Part shown: one piece after another, positions 36,902 to 45,557 of the stretch
How the letters are laid out: the number at the start of each line of letters is the position of its first letter
Position numbering within the stretch: the stretch's first letter is position 1
Assembly (NCBI GenBank): GCA_965278945.1
Contig: OZ257128.1
Coordinates: forward strand, 1,116,001 to 1,180,000
DNA from: UBA10649 sp965278945
GTDB lineage: Bacteria > Actinomycetota > Actinomycetes > S36-B12
Direction of reading: 5' to 3'
DNA length: 64,000 bases
Position numbers and translations under genes: made by a program
The notes under the pieces: generated by a model
What the model saw: only the letters and a program-made list of their open reading frames with translations
What the model was told of the DNA's origin: nothing
Databases searched by the model: none

Positions 36902-39387
36902 TGCGCGCGCCGATGTCGTGGCTGCGCGAGCTGGTCGACTTCCCCGCGGACCAGGGCGGTCGCGACGTGGCCGAGCGGCTCATCGCCGCGGGCCTCGAGG
37001 TCGAGACCGTCGAGTCGGTCGGCGCGGGCGTCACCGGCGCCCTGATCGTCGGACGCGTCGATGCGATCGAGGAGCTCACCGACTTCAAGAAGCCGATCCG
37101 CTGGTGCCAGGTCGATGTCGGCCCCGCGAACGGGGGAGTGCACGGCATCATCTGCGGGGCCCGAAACTTCGCCGAGGGCGACCTGGTCGTCGTCGCGCTG
37201 CCCGGGACCGTCCTGCCCGGCGGCTTCGAGATCTCGGCGCGATCGACTTACGGCAAGGTCTCCGACGGGATGATTTGCTCCGAGCGCGAGCTCGCGCTCG
37301 GCGACAACCACGACGGCATCATCATCCTGCCCGAGGGCTCCGGGGCGCCCGGCGACGATGCTGCGGCAGCGCTCGGCGTGGGCGACGAGATCCTCGACAT
37401 CGCGATCACTCCCGACCGCGGATACGCGCTGTCGATTCGCGGCATCGCGCGCGAGGTGGCCACGGCCTACGGAGTGCCCTTCGAGGATCCGGGGCTGGCG
37501 CTCGCCGACCTGCCCGCGCCGCTGCCGGACCAGGCGCCGCAGGAATGCGCGAGTGATGACCCGTCGGGCTGCGACCTGTTCACGATGCGCACGATCATCG
37601 ACTTCGATCCGCGGGCTCAGTCGCCGATGTGGATGCGGCGCCGACTAGTCGCGTGCGGGATGCGGCCGGTCTCGCTCGCGGTCGACGTCACGAACTACGT
37701 CATGCTCGAGCTCGGCCAGCCGCTCCACGCATTCGACCTCGACCGGCTGCAGGGCACCGTGCGTGCCGCACGAGCGGTTGAGGGCACGCCGTTCGAGACC
37801 CTCGATCACGTGACGAGAACGCTGAGCTCCGACGATCTGGTCATCGTCGATGACCGCGGTCCGATCGGCCTGGCCGGAACGATGGGCGGCCTGCTCACCG
37901 AGATCGACGACGCCACCACGAACATCGCGCTGGAGGCCGCGCACTTCGCCCCCGAGGCGGTGGCCCGCATGGCGCGGCGTCATCGCCTGTCCAGCGAGGC
38001 CTCTCGGCGCTTCGAGCGCGGCGTTGATCGCGACCTGGCCCCTTACGCATCGGCGCGAGCCGCGGCACTGCTGCTGGAGTTCGGCGGCGGGCACTACGTC
38101 GGCATGACTGCTGTCGAGTCTGCGCGCGAGGCGATCGTGATCCGGATGCCGGCGACCCTGCCCGGCGACGTCGCCGGCGTTGCGGTCGACCAGCCCACGG
38201 TGGTCGCCCACCTGACGGCAGTCGGCTGCGAGGTCGCGGTCGACGGCGAGGACCTGCTCGTCGGCGCCCCGTCCTGGCGCCCCGACCTCACCGACCCTGT
38301 GGACCTCGTTGAGGAAGTTCTGCGCCTGATCGGCTACGAGGAGTTGCCCTCGACCCTGCCCACCGCCCCGCTCGGCCGCGGGATGACCCAGGCGCAGCGC
38401 CTGCGCCGACGGGTGGGCATGGCGCTCGCGGCTCGCGGCATGATCGAGGTCCTCGGCTATCCGTTCGTCGGACCGTCCGACCTTGACGCGCTCCGACTTC
38501 CCGACGACGACGAGCGGCGCCAGGTGGCCCGACTGGCGAACCCGCTGTCCGAGGAGCAGCCCCTGCTGCGGTCGACGCTGCTGCCGGGCCTGCTCGCTAC
38601 TGGTCGGCGCAATCTGGGACGCGGTGCCACGGACCTGGCGCTGTTCGAGATCGGGACCGTGTTCATCGGCACGGTCGCCGCGACCTCGACGGTGCGGCCG
38701 ACAGTCGACCGTCGTCCCTCTGAGCAGGAGTGGGCGGCGCTGAACGAACTCCTACCCGCCCAGCCTCTGCACCTGGCCGCGATGCTCAGCGGAAGCAGGG
38801 AGCCCGACGGCTGGTGGGGCGCTGCCCGCCCGGCGTCCTGGGCCGATGCCGTCGATATCGCCCGCGTCGTCGGTGACGTGTGCGGAGTCGAGGTTTCGGT
38901 CTCGGCTGGCAGCGACCCGGTCTTCCATCCGGGCCGGTGCGCGGAGCTGACCGTCAATGGCCGATCGGTGGGCTTCGCCGGCGAACTGCACCCACGGGTG
39001 ATCGAGTCCTTCGGCCTCGCGGATCGCACGGCCGCGCTCACGATCGATCTCGGCGCGGTGATCGAGGTGGCTCCCGACGTCCGGGCGGCGCCCGTAGTCG
39101 GCACCCAGCCCCTGGCCAAGGAGGACCTCGCGGTCGTCGTCGATCGGTCCGTGCCGGTGTCGGACGTGCTGGCGGCCGTCACGAGCGGCGCAGGGGACCT
39201 GCTGGAATCTGCTCGTCTGTTCGATGTGTATGAGGGTCCGCAGGTGCCCGAGGGCAAGCGGTCGCTCGCCTTCGCCCTGCGCTTTCGGGCGCCCGATCGC
39301 ACCCTGGACGCCACCGAGACTGCGGCAGCCCGCGCCGGCGCACTCGCGGCCGCCGAATCCCAGTGCGGGGCCACCCTCCGCGCCTGA
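36901..39387 (+). CDS. pheT: Phenylalanyl-tRNA synthetase beta subunit
   Basis: PheT provides tRNA binding and editing. The 828-residue protein starts MRAPMSWLRELVDFPAD, has the EMAP-like tRNA-binding domain (VGRVDAIEELTDFKKPIRW), the B3/B4 editing region with PMWMRRRLVACGMRPVSLAVD, the B5 domain, a class II-like core, and the C-terminal ferredoxin-fold anticodon domain (LAKEDLAVVVDRSVPVSDVL). Its ATG overlaps the pheS TGA. A palindromic repeat begins four bases after the stop, as after pyk. Confidence 0.97.
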   Translation: MRAPMSWLRELVDFPADQGGRDVAERLIAAGLEVETVESVGAGVTGALIVGRVDAIEELTDFKKPIRWCQVDVGPANGGVHGIICGARNFAEGDLVVVALPGTVLPGGFEISARSTYGKVSDGMICSERELALGDNHDGIIILPEGSGAPGDDAAAALGVGDEILDIAITPDRGYALSIRGIAREVATAYGVPFEDPGLALADLPAPLPDQAPQECASDDPSGCDLFTMRTIIDFDPRAQSPMWMRRRLVACGMRPVSLAVDVTNYVMLELGQPLHAFDLDRLQGTVRAARAVEGTPFETLDHVTRTLSSDDLVIVDDRGPIGLAGTMGGLLTEIDDATTNIALEAAHFAPEAVARMARRHRLSSEASRRFERGVDRDLAPYASARAAALLLEFGGGHYVGMTAVESAREAIVIRMPATLPGDVAGVAVDQPTVVAHLTAVGCEVAVDGEDLLVGAPSWRPDLTDPVDLVEEVLRLIGYEELPSTLPTAPLGRGMTQAQRLRRRVGMALAARGMIEVLGYPFVGPSDLDALRLPDDDERRQVARLANPLSEEQPLLRSTLLPGLLATGRRNLGRGATDLALFEIGTVFIGTVAATSTVRPTVDRRPSEQEWAALNELLPAQPLHLAAMLSGSREPDGWWGAARPASWADAVDIARVVGDVCGVEVSVSAGSDPVFHPGRCAELTVNGRSVGFAGELHPRVIESFGLADRTAALTIDLGAVIEVAPDVRAAPVVGTQPLAKEDLAVVVDRSVPVSDVLAAVTSGAGDLLESARLFDVYEGPQVPEGKRSLAFALRFRAPDRTLDATETAAARAGALAAAESQCGATLRA

Positions 39388-39391
39388 GGAT

Positions 39392-39473
39392 TTGAACCGC
39401 CTCCCGGGTCAAATCGGGGTTCCGGGCGGGAAAACGGCCACTTTCTGCGGATTTGACCCGGGAGGCGGTTCAA
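39392..39473. repeat. 82-base palindromic repeat, copy 2
   Basis: Arms 39392-39415 and 39450-39473 are perfect complements and identical to copy 1 at 648-729. The 34-base loop shares GGGGTT at the start and TTTCTGCG at the end, but the middle differs. It lies four bases after the pheT stop and just upstream of the argC promoter, so it may insulate the two operons. Confidence 0.9.
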
Positions 39474-39496
39474 TTCCGGCGGGGCGACTGGCAGGG

Positions 39497-39518
39497 ACTA
39501 TGCGTGTATGCGTATAGT
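39497..39518 (+). promoter_or_regulatory. Candidate ARG box overlapping the argC -10 element
   Basis: A 22-base imperfect palindrome (ACTAT...ATAGT, 16 of 22 positions symmetric) ends in TATAGT (39513-39518), a good -10 hexamer placed seven bases before the argC GTG. ArgR, encoded five genes downstream, would block RNA polymerase if it binds here. No -35 is evident. Confidence 0.5.
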
Positions 39519-39525
39519 CTGCGAG

Positions 39526-40551
39526 GTGATCACGGCATCGGTTGCTGGCGCGTCCGGCTATGCGGGCGGTGAGCTGCTCAGGCTGCTCATTGCTCACCCG
39601 GAGTTCGAGGTCGTTGCCGCGGCCGCGGGAACGCGCGCGGGCGAGCGTCTCGGTGCCGTGCACCCCAACCTGGTCAGCCTCGCCGACCTGATCCTGAGCG
39701 ACACCGATCCGTCCAGCCTCGAAGCGGACGTGGTCTTCCTCGCCCTCCCGCACGGCGAGTCCGCCGCATTGGTCGCTTCGCTGCCGGCCGACACCGTCGT
39801 CGTCGATCTCGGCGCTGACTTCCGGCTCCTCGACGCGGACGCGTGGTCCACGTACTACGGCGGGTCTCACGCCGGCTCCTGGGTCTACGGACTTCCTGAG
39901 CTGGCCGGACAGCGTCAGTCGATCGCCGGCGCGACTCGCGTTGCCAACCCCGGCTGCTACGCCACAGCGGTCGCCCTCGCCTTGGCGCCAGTCCTGGCCG
40001 CCGGACTTGTCGAGACAACCGATGTCGTGGTCGTCGCGGCGTCCGGCACGTCCGGCGCCGGCCGGAAGGCGAGCGATGCGCTGCTCGCCAGCCAGGTGAT
40101 GGGCTCGATGACGACCTACAAGACCGGGGGAGTGCACCAGCACACCCCCGAGATGGAGCAGTCGCTGTCCGCTGCTGCCGGACGCCCCGTCACGCTGTCA
40201 TTCACGCCGATGCTCGCCCCCATGCCGCGCGGCATCATCGCCACCTGCACGGCGAAGGCCGTCAGCGGCGTGACCGCGGAATCCGTGCGCGCCGCCCTGG
40301 TTGCGGCCTATGCGGACGAGCCGTTCGTGACCGTGCTGCCGGAAGGCACGTGGCCGCAGACGTCATCGGTCGCAGGCACGAACTCCGTGCACCTGCAGGC
40401 GGCGTTCGACGAGCATGCCGGTCGCGTGGTCGTCGTCAGCGCGCTCGACAACCTCGGCAAGGGTGCCGCGAGCCAGGCCGTCCAGAACGCCAACCTCATG
40501 CTCGGCCTCGACGAGTCGGCCGGCCTGTCTCGAGATGGGATCGCACCATGA
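39526..40551 (+). CDS. argC: N-acetyl-gamma-glutamyl-phosphate reductase
   Basis: ArgC reduces N-acetylglutamyl phosphate to the semialdehyde. From the GTG at 39526 the protein has 341 residues, MITASVAGASGYAGGELLRLL, with the NADP loop and catalytic Cys144 in NPGCYAT and His in PEMEQ-flanked GGVHQHTPEM. The ATG at 39508 would add six residues but lies inside the ARG-box palindrome and before the -10, so GTG is preferred. The mRNA is probably leaderless. The end overlaps argJ by four bases. Confidence 0.95.
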   Translation: MITASVAGASGYAGGELLRLLIAHPEFEVVAAAAGTRAGERLGAVHPNLVSLADLILSDTDPSSLEADVVFLALPHGESAALVASLPADTVVVDLGADFRLLDADAWSTYYGGSHAGSWVYGLPELAGQRQSIAGATRVANPGCYATAVALALAPVLAAGLVETTDVVVVAASGTSGAGRKASDALLASQVMGSMTTYKTGGVHQHTPEMEQSLSAAAGRPVTLSFTPMLAPMPRGIIATCTAKAVSGVTAESVRAALVAAYADEPFVTVLPEGTWPQTSSVAGTNSVHLQAAFDEHAGRVVVVSALDNLGKGAASQAVQNANLMLGLDESAGLSRDGIAP

Positions 40552-41714
40552 CGGTCACGAGCGCCAAGGGCTTCCGGGCTGCGGGGGTCAAGGCGGGAAT
40601 CAAGGCATCGGGCAACCCCGACCTCGCCCTGGTCATCAACGACGGACCGATCGACGTCATCGCCGGGGTCTTCACGTCGAACCGCTTCAAGGCGGCTCCC
40701 GTGGTGTGGACTCAGCAGATCGTCGCCGACGGACAGGCGCGCGCTGTGGTCCTCAACTCCGGAGGGGCCAACGCATGCACCGGGCCGGACGGCTTTGCTG
40801 ACACGCATGCGACCGCTGAGCACGTAGCCTCGGCTCTCGTCGCCTCAGGAGTCGACGTCGGTGCTGGCGACGTCGCAGTCTGCTCGACCGGTCTCATCGG
40901 CGAGCGGTTGCCGATGGACAAGCTGCTCGCCGGAGTGGATGCCGCGATCGAGGTTCTCGCGCTCGACGGTGGTCCCGACGCGGCGATCGCAATCATGACC
41001 ACCGACAGCGTCCCGAAGACCTCGTCGGTGACCGTCGACGGCTTCACGGTCGGGGGCATGGCGAAGGGCGCGGGCATGCTCGCTCCCGCGCTGGCGACGA
41101 TGCTGGTTGTTCTCACCACCGACGCGGTCGCGGATGCCGGTCTCGTCGACGCGACCTTGCGCACGGCATGCGGCGTCACCTTCGATCGCATCGATTCCGA
41201 CGGATGCATGAGCACGAATGACACGGTCCTGCTCATGGCCAGCGGCGCGAGCGGCACGACGCCGAGCGCGGAGTCGTTCACGGACGCGGTTACGGCCGTA
41301 TGCGCGGACCTGGCCCGGCAGCTGATCGGCGATGCCGAGGGCGCGTCCAAGGACATCGAGATCGCGGTGTCGGGCGCCGTGTCGACAGCCGACGCGGTCG
41401 CCGTCGCACGCGAGGTGTCCCGCAGCAATCTGCTCAAGTGCGCGATCCACGGGGAGGATCCGAACTGGGGCCGCGTGCTATCGGCGATAGGCACCACGTC
41501 AGCAGCATTCGACCCTGACGACGTCAACGTCGCCATCAATGGCGTGTGGGTGTGCCGGGGCGGCCAGATCGGCGACGATCGCGATCTGGTCGACATGTCC
41601 GGTCGCGAGGTGCGGATCGACGTAAGCCTCGGCGCTGGTGCTGAGTTCGCAACTGTCTGGACGAACGACCTCACCGCGGAGTACGTGCACGAGAACTCGG
41701 CGTACGCGACATGA
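40548..41714 (+). CDS. argJ: Glutamate N-acetyltransferase / amino-acid acetyltransferase (ArgJ)
   Basis: ArgJ recycles the acetyl group from acetylornithine to glutamate and often also makes acetylglutamate from acetyl-CoA. The 388-residue precursor has the self-cleavage site KGAGMLAPALATML, with nucleophile Thr184, splitting it into alpha and beta chains, and ends TAEYVHENSAYAT as usual. Upstream in-frame sequence belongs to argC and is excluded by the ATGA overlap at 40548. Confidence 0.96.
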   Translation: MTVTSAKGFRAAGVKAGIKASGNPDLALVINDGPIDVIAGVFTSNRFKAAPVVWTQQIVADGQARAVVLNSGGANACTGPDGFADTHATAEHVASALVASGVDVGAGDVAVCSTGLIGERLPMDKLLAGVDAAIEVLALDGGPDAAIAIMTTDSVPKTSSVTVDGFTVGGMAKGAGMLAPALATMLVVLTTDAVADAGLVDATLRTACGVTFDRIDSDGCMSTNDTVLLMASGASGTTPSAESFTDAVTAVCADLARQLIGDAEGASKDIEIAVSGAVSTADAVAVAREVSRSNLLKCAIHGEDPNWGRVLSAIGTTSAAFDPDDVNVAINGVWVCRGGQIGDDRDLVDMSGREVRIDVSLGAGAEFATVWTNDLTAEYVHENSAYAT

Positions 41715-42619
41715 GCGCGAGCGATCGGTCGAGCCTGCTCGACGCCGCCGGTGCGAAGGCATCCGTACTCGCCGAGGCTCTGCCCTGGCTGGAGCGCTTC
41801 CACGGCGCGACGATCGTCGTGAAGTACGGCGGCAACGCGATGACCGACGATGCCCTCAAGTCGAGCTTCGCTGAGGACATCGTCTTCATGCGACTTGCAG
41901 GCCTGCGGCCCGTCGTCGTGCACGGCGGCGGCCCGCAGATCAGCTCCATGCTTGCGCGCCTCGGTGTCGAGTCCGAGTTCAAGGGCGGCCTTCGTGTCAC
42001 GACCCCCGAGGTCATGGACATCGTGGCAATGGTCCTTGTCGGGCAGGTCCAGCGTGAACTGGTCGGGCTGATCAACGAGCACGGCGCGCTCGCCGTCGGC
42101 CTGTCCGGTGAGGACGCCTCCCTGTTCACCGCCGAGCGGCGCACCGCGACCGTCGAGGGCGAGCAGGTCGACGTGGGCCAGGTCGGCGACGTCGTCGACG
42201 TGCGACCCGACTTTGTCGTGCGACTGCTCGACGATGGCTTCATCCCCGTCATCTCCACGGTTGCGCGCGACGTCGATGGCGTCCCGCACAACGTCAACGC
42301 CGATACTGCGGCTGCTGCGCTCGCGGTCGCGTTGTCGGCGGAGAAGCTCGTCGTGCTCACCGACGTCGAGGGTCTGTACGCCGACTGGCCCGATCCCACA
42401 TCCGTCATTCGGACCATAGGAGTCGAGCGGCTGCGGGCAATGCTTCCCGCACTGGAAAGTGGGATGGTGCCGAAGATGGAAGCCTGCCTTCGGGCTGTCG
42501 ACGGGGGCGTGAGCCGCGCGCACGTCATCGACGGGCGCGTGCCGCACTGCGTGCTGCTCGAGGTGTTCACCGACTCTGGAATCGGCACGATGGTTCTCCC
42601 CTCGGAGGTGGAGCAATGA
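41711..42619 (+). CDS. argB: Acetylglutamate kinase
   Basis: ArgB phosphorylates N-acetylglutamate, usually the feedback-controlled step. The 302-residue protein has VVKYGGNAM near residue 38, VVHGGGPQISSML, LSGEDASLFTA, and GGVSRAHVIDGRVPHCVLLEVF near the end. The N-terminal helix before VVKYGG is the type associated with arginine-sensitive hexameric enzymes. ATGA overlaps join it to argJ and argD. Confidence 0.96.
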   Translation: MSASDRSSLLDAAGAKASVLAEALPWLERFHGATIVVKYGGNAMTDDALKSSFAEDIVFMRLAGLRPVVVHGGGPQISSMLARLGVESEFKGGLRVTTPEVMDIVAMVLVGQVQRELVGLINEHGALAVGLSGEDASLFTAERRTATVEGEQVDVGQVGDVVDVRPDFVVRLLDDGFIPVISTVARDVDGVPHNVNADTAAAALAVALSAEKLVVLTDVEGLYADWPDPTSVIRTIGVERLRAMLPALESGMVPKMEACLRAVDGGVSRAHVIDGRVPHCVLLEVFTDSGIGTMVLPSEVEQ

Positions 42620-43815
42620 GCACGACATCAGGCGGGTGGCAGGACCGCTGGCAGGGCGCACTCATGAACAACTACGGGACGCCGCCGATCCTGCTGACAC
42701 GCGGCAAGGGCTCGCGCGTCTGGGACGCGGACAATCGCGAGTACGTCGACATGATGGCGGGCATCGCCGTCAATGCGCTCGGCCATGCCGACCCGCGCCT
42801 CGTCGCTGCGGTGAGCAATCAGCTGTCGACCCTCGGGCACACGAGCAATCTCGCCGCCACTGAACCGCCTATCGCGCTGGCCGAGAAGCTCGTGGCGATT
42901 CTCGGCGTGCCCGATGCCCGTGTCTTCTTCTGCAACTCGGGTGCCGAGGCGAACGAGGCCGCGTTCAAGCTCGCCAGGCTGACCGGGCGCGAGGGCATGG
43001 TCGTCACAGCCGGGGGCTTCCACGGGCGCACGATGGGCGCGCTGTCCCTGACCGCCCAGCCGAAGAAGCAGGATCCGTTCCGCCCGCTGCCGGGCCACGT
43101 GACCGTCGTTCCCTACGGTGATGTCGATGCCCTCCGCTCGGCCGTCGACGCACGCACCGCGGCCGTCGTAATCGAGCCCATCCAGGGCGAGAACGGTGTC
43201 GTCGTCCCGCCGGATGGCTACCTCGTTGCCGCGCGCAGCATTGCCGACGAGTCAGGAGCCCTGCTGATCCTCGATGAGGTGCAGACGGGAATCGGCCGGA
43301 CGGGACTGTGGTTCGACCACCAGCGCGAGGGCATCGTCCCGGATGTCATGACGCTCGCCAAGGGCCTCGGCGGCGGCCTGCCCATCGGCGCGTGCATCGC
43401 GACGGGCACCGCGGCACACCTGTTCGGGCCTGGTTCGCACGGCTCAACGTTCGGCGGCAACCCGGTGTCCTGCTCTGCCGCGCTCGCGGTTCTCGAAGCA
43501 ATCGAGGAGGACGGACTGCTCGCGCGCGCCGAGGCGTTGCACACCAGGCTTGCCGATGACCTCGTCGCGCACTCGCACGGACTCGTCACTCACGTACGGG
43601 GTCGCGGTCTGCTGCTGGCCGCAGTCCTGAGCGCTCCCGTGTCGGGCGATGTTGAACGGGCGGCTCGCGCTGAGGGACTCATCGTCAATGCCGTGGCTCC
43701 GGACGCGATCCGGATCGCGCCGGCCCTGACGATCACGGACGACGACATCGATGACGCGCTCGAGCGGTGGGACCAGGCCTGCGCCCAGGTGTCCGCATCT
43801 CTGGTCGCGCCGTGA
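42616..43815 (+). CDS. argD: Acetylornithine aminotransferase
   Basis: A PLP enzyme that makes N-acetylornithine from the semialdehyde. The 399-residue protein shows MAGIAVNALGHADP, the PLP-binding FFCNSGAEANEAAFKLAR, the LILDEVQTGIGRTG segment and the lysine in TLAKGLGGGLPIGA. The GTGA overlap puts argR directly after it, where an argF gene would be expected. Confidence 0.95.
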   Translation: MSTTSGGWQDRWQGALMNNYGTPPILLTRGKGSRVWDADNREYVDMMAGIAVNALGHADPRLVAAVSNQLSTLGHTSNLAATEPPIALAEKLVAILGVPDARVFFCNSGAEANEAAFKLARLTGREGMVVTAGGFHGRTMGALSLTAQPKKQDPFRPLPGHVTVVPYGDVDALRSAVDARTAAVVIEPIQGENGVVVPPDGYLVAARSIADESGALLILDEVQTGIGRTGLWFDHQREGIVPDVMTLAKGLGGGLPIGACIATGTAAHLFGPGSHGSTFGGNPVSCSAALAVLEAIEEDGLLARAEALHTRLADDLVAHSHGLVTHVRGRGLLLAAVLSAPVSGDVERAARAEGLIVNAVAPDAIRIAPALTITDDDIDDALERWDQACAQVSASLVAP

Positions 43816-44315
43816 CCGCGCCGACGACGAGCTCGCCGCGCTCGATGACCGCTCGGCGCTCGCGCATCGCGGCCCTCATCGCGACCAACGCGGTGACCTC
43901 GCAGGACGAGCTCGGCCACCTGCTCGCAGACGAAGGCATCAGCGTCACCCAGGCAACCCTGTCCAGGGACCTCGACGCCATCGGCGCGGTGAAGGAACTC
44001 GACGAGGACGGATCGGCGCGCTACATCCTCGGCGAGACCTCGGTCGGCGACACGTCGATCCCCACCGTGGGTACCGACGCGGCTATTGCGCGCCTGACGA
44101 CTGAGCTGCTGGTGCGCGCGGAGGCGGCAGGCAACATCGCCGTGCTGCACACGCCCCCGGGTGCTGCGCAGTACTTCGCCGGCCATTTCGATCGCAGCAC
44201 GGCGTACGACATCGTCGGGACGGTGGCCGGCGACGACACGATCCTCCTCGTCATGCGGACACCCGCGGAGGCGACGGACTTCTGCAACACGCTTATCAGG
44301 CTGGCAGAGCACTAA
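43812..44315 (+). CDS. argR: Arginine repressor
   Basis: ArgR binds ARG boxes as a hexamer when arginine is abundant. The 167-residue protein has the winged helix with SQDELGHLLADEGISVTQATL and SRDL (51-54), and the C-terminal oligomerisation and arginine-binding domain with NIAVLHTPPGAAQYFAGHFD and GDDTILLVMRT. GTG 43812 overlaps the argD stop; an upstream ATG at 43767 lies within argD. A TAAGTT hexamer begins at its own TAA stop (44313-44318) and could be the -10 of argG. Confidence 0.95.
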   Translation: MTAPTTSSPRSMTARRSRIAALIATNAVTSQDELGHLLADEGISVTQATLSRDLDAIGAVKELDEDGSARYILGETSVGDTSIPTVGTDAAIARLTTELLVRAEAAGNIAVLHTPPGAAQYFAGHFDRSTAYDIVGTVAGDDTILLVMRTPAEATDFCNTLIRLAEH

Positions 44316-44357
44316 GTTGATGACGACGAACTGCAGTACAACAACAAGGAGAGCACA

Positions 44358-45557
44358 GTGAAGGAGCGCGTAGTCCTCGCGTACAGCGGAGGCCTCGACA
44401 CGTCGGTCGCAATCGGTTGGATCAAGGAGGAGACCGGCGCGGAGGTGATCGCCGTGGCGGCTGACGTCGGCCAGGGTGGCGAGGACATGGACACGATCCG
44501 CGAGCGGGCCCTCGCCTGCGGCGCGGTCGAAGCCGAGGTCGCCGACGCGAAGGACGAGTTCGCCGACGAGTACTGCCTTCCCGCGCTCAGGGCCAACGCG
44601 CTGTACATGGATCGCTATCCGCTCGTTAGCGCGCTCTCGCGGCCCGTCATCGTCAAGCACCTCGCGGTCGCGGCGAAGAAGCACGGCGCGACGATCCTCG
44701 CGCACGGATGCACGGGCAAGGGCAACGATCAGGTGCGCTTCGAGGTCGGCATCGCGAACCTCATTCCCGACATCACCTGCATTGCGCCCGTGCGCGACTA
44801 CGGCATGACGCGCGACAAGGCGATCGAGTTCGCCGAGCGCAACAACCTGCCGATCGAGCAGAGCAAGAAGAACCCATACTCGATCGACGCGAACGTCTGG
44901 GGCCGCGCCATCGAGACCGGGTTCCTCGAGGACATCTGGAACGGACCGATCGAGGACATCTACGCGTACACGTCCGACCCGTCTGTTCCCCGCGACGCCG
45001 ACGAGGTGATCATCGGCTTCTTCAAGGGAGCACCGGTCACCATCGACGGCCGTCCCGTGACGATGCTGCAGGCGATTCAGGAGCTCAACACCCGCGCCGG
45101 CGCCCAGGGCATCGGTCGCATCGACATGGTCGAGGATCGACTGGTCGGCATCAAGAGCCGTGAGGTGTACGAGGCCCCTGGCGCCACGGTGCTGCTCGCC
45201 GCACGCGACGAGCTCGCGAATGTCACGGTCGAGCGCGACCTCGCACGGTTCGGCCGCGGCGTCTCGCAGCGGTGGACCGAGCTCGTCTATGACGGACTGT
45301 GGTTCAGCCCGTTGAAGCGGGCACTCGACGGCTTCTTCGACGACCTGAACTCGTCGGTGTCCGGCGAGGTTCGCGTCACCATGCACGCGGGGCGGGCAGT
45401 CGTCACTGGTCGTCGCAGCGAGGACTCGCTCTACGACTTCGACCTGGCCACCTATGACACCGGTGATACCTACGACCAGACCAAGGCGAAGGGCTTCATC
45501 GACATCTTCGGCATGTCCAGCGCCATCGCTGCGCGGCGCGACCTTTCGGGACTGTAG
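44358..45557 (+). CDS. argG: Argininosuccinate synthase
   Basis: ArgG joins citrulline and aspartate using ATP. The 399-residue protein begins MKERVVLAYSGGLDTSVAIG, with the PP-loop, and has AHGCTGKGNDQVRFEVG and EVYEAPGATVLL. AAGGAG precedes the GTG start by seven bases. It is separated from argR by 42 bases; a TAAGTT at 44313-44318 may give it its own promoter. The stop overlaps argH by one base. Confidence 0.97.
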   Translation: MKERVVLAYSGGLDTSVAIGWIKEETGAEVIAVAADVGQGGEDMDTIRERALACGAVEAEVADAKDEFADEYCLPALRANALYMDRYPLVSALSRPVIVKHLAVAAKKHGATILAHGCTGKGNDQVRFEVGIANLIPDITCIAPVRDYGMTRDKAIEFAERNNLPIEQSKKNPYSIDANVWGRAIETGFLEDIWNGPIEDIYAYTSDPSVPRDADEVIIGFFKGAPVTIDGRPVTMLQAIQELNTRAGAQGIGRIDMVEDRLVGIKSREVYEAPGATVLLAARDELANVTVERDLARFGRGVSQRWTELVYDGLWFSPLKRALDGFFDDLNSSVSGEVRVTMHAGRAVVTGRRSEDSLYDFDLATYDTGDTYDQTKAKGFIDIFGMSSAIAARRDLSGL

